Source: Finegoldia magna_J
GTDB lineage: Bacteria > Bacillota > Clostridia > Tissierellales > Peptoniphilaceae
Assembly: GCF_002243175.1 (NCBI RefSeq)
Contig: NZ_NDYF01000002.1
Location: forward strand, 47,922-111,921
Direction of reading: 5' to 3'
Length of the DNA: 64,000 bases
Position numbers and translations under genes: made by a program. This document shows, piece by piece, positions 59,553 through 64,000 of the stretch. How positions within the stretch are numbered: position 1 is the first letter of the stretch; each line of letters opens with the position of its first letter. Under the pieces are notes generated by a model. It saw nothing but the letters and a program-made list of their open reading frames with translations. It searched no databases and had not been told where the DNA came from.

Positions 59553-61526
59553 ATGAATAAAAAAATAGTAGCTGCACTAACTTTATCAGCGTTGTTGTTA
59601 TCTACAAACTCATTCGCTTCAAATGAAAAACAAAAGTTAGATGCAATCGAAAAACTTGGTCTAAAAATCGATCAATCCATCGATAAGACCAACCTAGCTG
59701 ATGAAATCAAATTACAAAATGGAATAACATTGAAATTTGACAAAGAAGGAAAACTTGTAGGAATTGATGCGCTTTCTAGCACGGAAAAGTTGTTATCAGG
59801 AAAATCAGACGACAAATTCGAAGATTACTTAAACAACACAATAGCTAAGCTTAAAAAAGATGGCTACATTCCTGAAGGATACAAATTAGTCGACAAACAA
59901 GACATACTTGATAATGGATACAAAGTTGTATTTGAAAAAGAAAATTCATTTAATGTCAAAAATCCGTACAACATTATAACAGTATCATTTGACAAGAAAA
60001 CAAACGAACTCAAAACATTCAACAAAATTGAAAAATTTGAAGTGACAAAAGCTCCTTCAGTAAAGCTTGAAGATGCAAAGAAAATTGCAATCGAAAAACT
60101 AAAAAGCATCAAAGATTTTGATGAAACAAAAGTAGAATCAGAAACTACTGTAGTTGATATTGACAAGTTACCAACTAAATTCGCACAAAACAAAGGCTTA
60201 AAAGTTTCTTATGTATTCGAATACGAAGGAACAAAAGTATACGTAGATGCCAATACAAATGAATTGTTGGGAGCAGATAAGCTTAAATCAGACGACAACA
60301 CACAAAGTACAAAACAATACGTAGTATCCAGAATTAACGGCAAGGATAGAATAGACACATCAATCCAAATAGCTAAAAGCTACATCAAAACATCAGAATT
60401 CGCAATCCTTGCGAACCAAAACAGCTTCCCAGATTCACTAAGTGCAACAGTTCTATCTAAAAAATACAACGCACCAATATTGTTGACAGATGCAACAACA
60501 GCAGACAAAGGATTAATCCAAGAAATCAAAAGATTACAAACAAAATACTTTGTCAAAATAGGTGGCGAAAAATCTATCAGTAACGAAGTAGCCACACAAT
60601 TACTACCAGAAGGAAGTAAAGTAAAATCATACAAAGGTGCTGACAGATATGCTACAAACGCCGAAATCATCAAAGAATTCAAAGACGCAGATACTTGTAT
60701 CATAGCAAGCGGCGAAAATTTTGCAGACTCACTAAGCATTGGCGCATACGCAACTAAAAACGGATACCCAATCGTATTAGTACAAAAAAATAAAATCAAC
60801 GACGTAACAAAACAAGCACTAAAAGATTCCAAAATCAAAAAATGCTACATCGTAGGTGGAGAAAACTCCGTATCCAAATCATTAGAAAAAGAATTACCAC
60901 AAGTAATTGAAAGAATCGCTGGCAATGACAGATACGAAACATCACTTAAAATAGCTGACAAATTCTACAAAGACGCACAAGGAGCATACCTTGCAAGTGG
61001 AGAAGTATTTGCAGATAGCTTGGCAATCAACCCAATCGCTGCAAGATTTGATGTACCATTGATTCTTACACCAAAAGACAAACTACCACAAAAAACACAA
61101 CAATACCTTGAAAACTCAAAAATCATTCAAGTAGCTATAATAGGTGGAGAAAAGACAGTATTCAAGGAAATTCAACAAGAATTAGCCAAAAACAACCCAA
61201 ACGTTGCAACATCTGTTAAGTTGACATACACAAAAGACGGTAAGAAAGTTACAAGAGAACTTACTAACGCCGAAGCTAACGAATTAGCAAAATTAATGAA
61301 TGAAAACAAAAAACATGTAACAGGTGAAAGATTAAAAAGCATATTTGACAATTACTTTACACTAGTAGCAGCTAATGGAAAAACAAAAGTAGCAGTATCA
61401 GTAAATATCGAAAAAGATGGGGTTGTAATAGATGATGCAATCCTTGAAAAAGGTGCTACACTTAATAAAGACAACGACCTTGCAAAACAATACATTAAAT
61501 TCATCGAAAATTTACACCAAAATTAA
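59553..61526 (+). CDS. Secreted cell-wall-binding (CWB2) protein
   Basis: A 657-residue exported protein: signal peptide (1-22), a PepSY/YcdB-like region (about 25-250), then three CWB2 repeats each opened by an R-x-x-G-x-D-R-x-x-T motif (V-S-R-I-N-G-K-D-R, S-Y-K-G-A-D-R-Y-A-T and I-E-R-I-A-G-N-D-R-Y-E-T) with S/A-D-S-L and I-V-G-G-E strands. A charged C-terminal domain (about 560-657) follows. Three CWB2 copies in clostridia form a trimer that holds proteins to anionic wall polymers. The ribosome site GGGAGG is clear. Function of the N-terminal part is unknown. Confidence 0.88.
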   Translation: MNKKIVAALTLSALLLSTNSFASNEKQKLDAIEKLGLKIDQSIDKTNLADEIKLQNGITLKFDKEGKLVGIDALSSTEKLLSGKSDDKFEDYLNNTIAKLKKDGYIPEGYKLVDKQDILDNGYKVVFEKENSFNVKNPYNIITVSFDKKTNELKTFNKIEKFEVTKAPSVKLEDAKKIAIEKLKSIKDFDETKVESETTVVDIDKLPTKFAQNKGLKVSYVFEYEGTKVYVDANTNELLGADKLKSDDNTQSTKQYVVSRINGKDRIDTSIQIAKSYIKTSEFAILANQNSFPDSLSATVLSKKYNAPILLTDATTADKGLIQEIKRLQTKYFVKIGGEKSISNEVATQLLPEGSKVKSYKGADRYATNAEIIKEFKDADTCIIASGENFADSLSIGAYATKNGYPIVLVQKNKINDVTKQALKDSKIKKCYIVGGENSVSKSLEKELPQVIERIAGNDRYETSLKIADKFYKDAQGAYLASGEVFADSLAINPIAARFDVPLILTPKDKLPQKTQQYLENSKIIQVAIIGGEKTVFKEIQQELAKNNPNVATSVKLTYTKDGKKVTRELTNAEANELAKLMNENKKHVTGERLKSIFDNYFTLVAANGKTKVAVSVNIEKDGVVIDDAILEKGATLNKDNDLAKQYIKFIENLHQN

Positions 61527-61537
61527 CACAAAAAATG

Positions 61538-61566
61538 TTGAAAAACAAACTTATAGGTGATATAAT
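61538..61566 (+). promoter_or_regulatory. Promoter of rpsD
   Basis: TTGAAA (61538-61543), 17-base spacer, TATAAT (61561-61566). It gives rpsD a transcription start of its own, near 61573. Confidence 0.8.
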
Positions 61567-61577
61567 AGCGTTGGCTT

Positions 61578-61605
61578 AAAAAATTATCGCGGCAAATAAT
61601 TTTTT
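61578..61605 (+). promoter_or_regulatory. Hairpin in the rpsD leader
   Basis: AAAAAATTAT and ATAATTTTTT form a 10-bp A/U stem over the loop CGCGGCAA, directly after the transcription start and 18 bases before the ATG. It could act as an attenuator or S4 feedback site. Confidence 0.5.
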
Positions 61606-61622
61606 AATGGAGATGAATATTA

Positions 61623-62219
61623 ATGGCAAGAATGATGGGACCTAGATTTAAACAATCTAGAAGATTAGGTCTAAACGTATGCGGTCACCCAAAAGCTAAC
61701 AAAAGAATGGGTAAAGGACTTGGAAGAAACGACAAGAAGTTAACTGAATATGGTATGCAACTTCTTGAAAAACAAAGATTAAGAGCATATTACGGAGTAA
61801 ACGAAAAACAAATGCACAAATACTTCGAAAAAGCCCTTAACAACAAAGAAGGTCTTACAACTGGGGATGTAATGGTAAGACAATTAGAAACTAGATTAGA
61901 CAACCTAGTACTAAGAGCTTCATTTGCATCATCAATCAGACAAGCAAGACAAATGGTATCTCACGGTTTAATCAGAGTAAACGGTAAAAAAGTAGATATC
62001 CCTTCTTACCAAGTAGCTGAAGGATCTGTAATCGAATTGAAAGAAAAATCAAGATCAAATGAATTGTTCAAAGAAAACTACGAAACAAACTTTGCACAAT
62101 CATTACCTTACATTGACAAGGAAGAAAACTTCAAAGTAACATTGACAAGACTTCCTGAAAGACAAGAAATTCCAATCGAAATTACAGACTCATTAATAGT
62201 TGAGTTGTACTCAAGATAA
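61623..62219 (+). CDS. rpsD: Ribosomal protein S4
   Basis: A 198-residue 30S assembly initiator. G-P-R-F-K-Q-S-R-R-L-G start, E-K-Q-R-L-R-A-Y-Y-G-V-N-E-K-Q segment and the S4 RNA-binding domain (about 88-150) with R-Q-A-R-Q-M-V-S-H-G-L-I-R-V-N-G-K. The N-terminal Cys pattern of the zinc form is absent (one Cys). It stands alone, about 6 kb from the alpha cluster where it usually lies, with its own promoter and terminator. Confidence 0.96.
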   Translation: MARMMGPRFKQSRRLGLNVCGHPKANKRMGKGLGRNDKKLTEYGMQLLEKQRLRAYYGVNEKQMHKYFEKALNNKEGLTTGDVMVRQLETRLDNLVLRASFASSIRQARQMVSHGLIRVNGKKVDIPSYQVAEGSVIELKEKSRSNELFKENYETNFAQSLPYIDKEENFKVTLTRLPERQEIPIEITDSLIVELYSR

Positions 62220-62223
62220 TCAA

Positions 62224-62252
62224 AAGGCGAGTTATTATACTCGCTTTTTTTA
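62224..62252 (+). terminator. Terminator after rpsD
   Basis: AAGGCGAGT pairs with ACTCGCTTT around a short loop and is followed by a T run. Confidence 0.8.
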
Positions 62253-62319
62253 TTGCAAACATTGATATATACTCAAATTAAAAGTACAATAATATTAATC
62301 ATAAAAAAAGGAAAATCAA

Positions 62320-63555
62320 ATGAAAAAACGAGCACTCATAACCACAATAATATTCTTATTTCTAGTGTATTTTAGTGGAACGACATTCTTCGCATTCTAC
62401 GCACTACCTAACACATACGTCAACGGTTACAACATGAGCTTTGTCGAAAAATCCAAAATAGTCGACAGAAACGCAGACATCAGAACACTTACAATAGGCG
62501 CCACTGACAACCGTAAACTCATAATAGATGCAAAAGAAGTGGATTTCAACCTAAAAATACCGGAAGATTTTAAAATAGAACAAAACCCATTCTCTTGGCC
62601 CTTGTCATTCTTCGACACCAAAAAATACAACATCAACTTTGACTACACAATTGACGAAGACAAACTCAACAAGAAAATCTACCAAGCACAGCTTAACAAA
62701 AACGCCAAGAAATCGTACAACGCCTACATCAGTTACTTGGATGACGAATACACGATAATATCAGAAGAAGTCGGAAACGAAATAGATACGAATAAACTCA
62801 AAGACACCATCAAAAAATCACTCTTAGAACAAAAAGAAGACATTACACTCAAAAACGAATACATCAGACCAACAGTCTACGCAAACGACTGGAACATCAT
62901 ACGCGCCAAAAACAAACTCAACAAACTCAAAGACATCGAAATAAGCTTTGATTTCAACGACACAATCCACAAACTCAAAGGCGCACAACTTCGTGACATG
63001 ATGGACTTTGATGAAGAGGAAGGATTTGTATATAAGGACAGTGAAATCGAACACTATGTAGATGATTTGAAAAAAGAAACCGATACCTACAACAAACCAC
63101 ACACAATAAACACAGTAGAAAACAAAACAATCACACTCAACGCCGTTGACTACGGATGGGAAATCGACAAACAAAAAACAGTCGAACTTATAAAACTCAC
63201 ACTAGATGATGCAGAAGATAAAACCATCGAACCAGTGTATTCGAAACAAGCCAAGTCCAGACTCAAAAACGACATTCAAGACGAATACATTGAAATCGAC
63301 CAACAAAACAAAACACTATACTATATCAATAACTACAAAATCACAAAAAGTATACCCATCAAAATCACACAACCACTCCCAAAAGGAATCTACAACATAG
63401 AAACCAAAACAAAAGGATACGCCAAAAACTACACGCTGGGATTTTACAGACACACAATATCTACAGAACAAAACTCTGACATACAAGCAAATCCCAACCT
63501 GTTAGAAAGCATTTATTATGATGTGACAGACAACATAGCAGTAATAGTGTATTAA
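62320..63555 (+). CDS. L,D-transpeptidase-like protein lacking the catalytic motif
   Basis: A 411-residue membrane-anchored protein: N-terminal anchor (6-28), repeated peptidoglycan-binding (PG_binding_4-like) domains (about 40-310), and a C-terminal segment that begins like a YkuD domain (E-Y-I-E-I-D-Q-Q-N-K-T-L-Y-Y-I, from about 322) and ends like one (N-I-A-V-I-V-Y). In between, the H-G..S-H-G-C-I-N/R region is missing: the segment is about 90 residues instead of about 130 and has no Cys. It probably binds wall but cannot cross-link. Single gene, ribosome site AAAAGGA. Sequence runs clean to a normal stop. Confidence 0.65.
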   Translation: MKKRALITTIIFLFLVYFSGTTFFAFYALPNTYVNGYNMSFVEKSKIVDRNADIRTLTIGATDNRKLIIDAKEVDFNLKIPEDFKIEQNPFSWPLSFFDTKKYNINFDYTIDEDKLNKKIYQAQLNKNAKKSYNAYISYLDDEYTIISEEVGNEIDTNKLKDTIKKSLLEQKEDITLKNEYIRPTVYANDWNIIRAKNKLNKLKDIEISFDFNDTIHKLKGAQLRDMMDFDEEEGFVYKDSEIEHYVDDLKKETDTYNKPHTINTVENKTITLNAVDYGWEIDKQKTVELIKLTLDDAEDKTIEPVYSKQAKSRLKNDIQDEYIEIDQQNKTLYYINNYKITKSIPIKITQPLPKGIYNIETKTKGYAKNYTLGFYRHTISTEQNSDIQANPNLLESIYYDVTDNIAVIVY

Positions 63556-63589
63556 AGTAAAATAAAAGTAAAAAAATTTTAAAATTCAC

Positions 63590-63618
63590 TTGACATTATA
63601 GTGCAAACTTGATAATAT
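63590..63618 (+). promoter_or_regulatory. rRNA promoter P1
   Basis: TTGACA (63590-63595), 17-base spacer, TAATAT (63613-63618). First of two promoters before the rRNA operon. Confidence 0.8.
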
Positions 63619-63675
63619 ATATAAGCACTCAATTGTTTAGTGAATTTTTTAATTAAAATAAAAACTAAAAAACAC

Positions 63676-63704
63676 TTGACAATAAAGAAATACAAGAGTA
63701 TAAT
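63676..63704 (+). promoter_or_regulatory. rRNA promoter P2
   Basis: TTGACA (63676-63681), 17-base spacer, TATAAT (63699-63704), perfect consensus. About 190 leader bases follow, with AG-CTAGCTT and GTCAGCTG near 63865 likely part of the 16S processing stem. Confidence 0.85.
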
Positions 63705-63893
63705 GTAATAGTTAGCTCACAAAACGCGAACTTCAAATAAACTTTGAAAATCACGTTTTAAAATATATTTCGTGAGTATAGAACCTTAATAAATTAAATA
63801 AAGTAAATACTTTGAGAGAAGTACAAACCAAACAATAATTCGGTGAGAATAAAAAAAGCAAAAGTCAGCTGAAAAGCTAGCTTCAAACAAACA

Positions 63894-64000
63894 TTAAATT
63901 GAGAGTTTGATCCTGGCTCAGGACGAACGCTGGCGGCGTGCTTAACACATGCAAGTCGAACGGGATTTAGTAAACAGAAGCTTCGGTGGAAGATTACTAA
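63894..64000 (+). rRNA. 16S ribosomal RNA, 5' end (partial)
   Basis: GAGAGTTTGATCCTGGCTCA (63901-63920) is the universal 16S 5' primer site, followed by GGACGAACGCTGGCGGCGTG and CTTAACACATGCAAGTCGAA. The start is placed about 7 bases before GAGAGTTTG by comparison with Bacillus 16S. The V1 loop begins at the window edge; the gene continues beyond. The orientation is plus, so an rRNA operon starts here. Confidence 0.97.

Noticed and set aside
60380..60838. 152-codon minus-strand frame inside the CWB2 gene
   Set aside because: Shadow produced by the repetitive codon usage of the CWB2 repeats.

Overview
The window reads as chromosome from a low-GC, Gram-positive anaerobic coccus of the Peptoniphilaceae, most like Finegoldia (for example F. 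magna). The grounds are AT-rich codon use, strong AGGAGG ribosome sites, a Firmicutes-type S10 ribosomal cluster, zinc-type S14, an LPxTG-like sorted surface protein, a CWB2 cell-wall protein and the 5' end of a 16S rRNA. The genus is an inference from protein style and the 16S start, not a database match.

Layout. 0-3.8 kb: a lactococcin-972-type bacteriocin locus (precursor, multi-pass immunity/transport protein, ABC ATPase) behind the tail of a sensor kinase. 3.9-7.4 kb: a glycan module (GT4 glycosyltransferase, UDP-ManNAc dehydrogenase, UDP-GlcNAc 2-epimerase) that would make and use UDP-ManNAcA. 7.5-8.1 kb, minus strand: three tandem short genes for related basic peptides with a shared core, which I do not recognise and consider the best candidate for something undescribed. 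8.1-11.4 kb: decaying accessory DNA with a CapD-like SDR, gene scraps and an MFS transporter broken by one in-frame stop. 11.4-15.3 kb: M42 peptidase, nucleoside deoxyribosyltransferase, a small membrane protein, a palindromic repeat and purA.

15.4-20.6 kb: a TetR-MMPL-coiled-coil protein operon with two visible palindromic operators. 20.5-22.6 kb: a T-box (CCU specifier) controlling proS. 22.6-23.3 kb: XRE regulator plus small membrane protein. 23.4-25.5 kb, minus strand: an arsenic pair (ArsM methyltransferase and an aquaglyceroporin) with an operator. 25.5-32.7 kb: an AraC regulator divergent from a Fur-box-preceded operon with two YbtPQ-like ABC half-transporters and a complete ECF transporter (S, T, fused AA), likely for a metallophore or related nutrient. 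32.8-35.2 kb: a tandem GNAT protein and a MATE exporter. 35.5-41 kb: a 1795-residue Cna-B repeat surface protein with mosaic 381-bp repeats. 41-43 kb: IS debris, a DUF308 protein and a second palindromic repeat.

43.1-57.2 kb: the S10-spc-alpha ribosomal supercluster, from a consensus promoter and structured leader to rplQ. rpsD and map are missing from their usual slots; rpsD sits alone at 61.6 kb behind its own promoter and hairpin. 57.2-63.6 kb: a group II-intron-like RNA remnant, a membrane-anchored serine hydrolase, a CWB2 wall protein, rpsD, and an L,D-transpeptidase-like protein whose catalytic segment is missing. The window ends with tandem rRNA promoters and the first ~107 bases of 16S rRNA.
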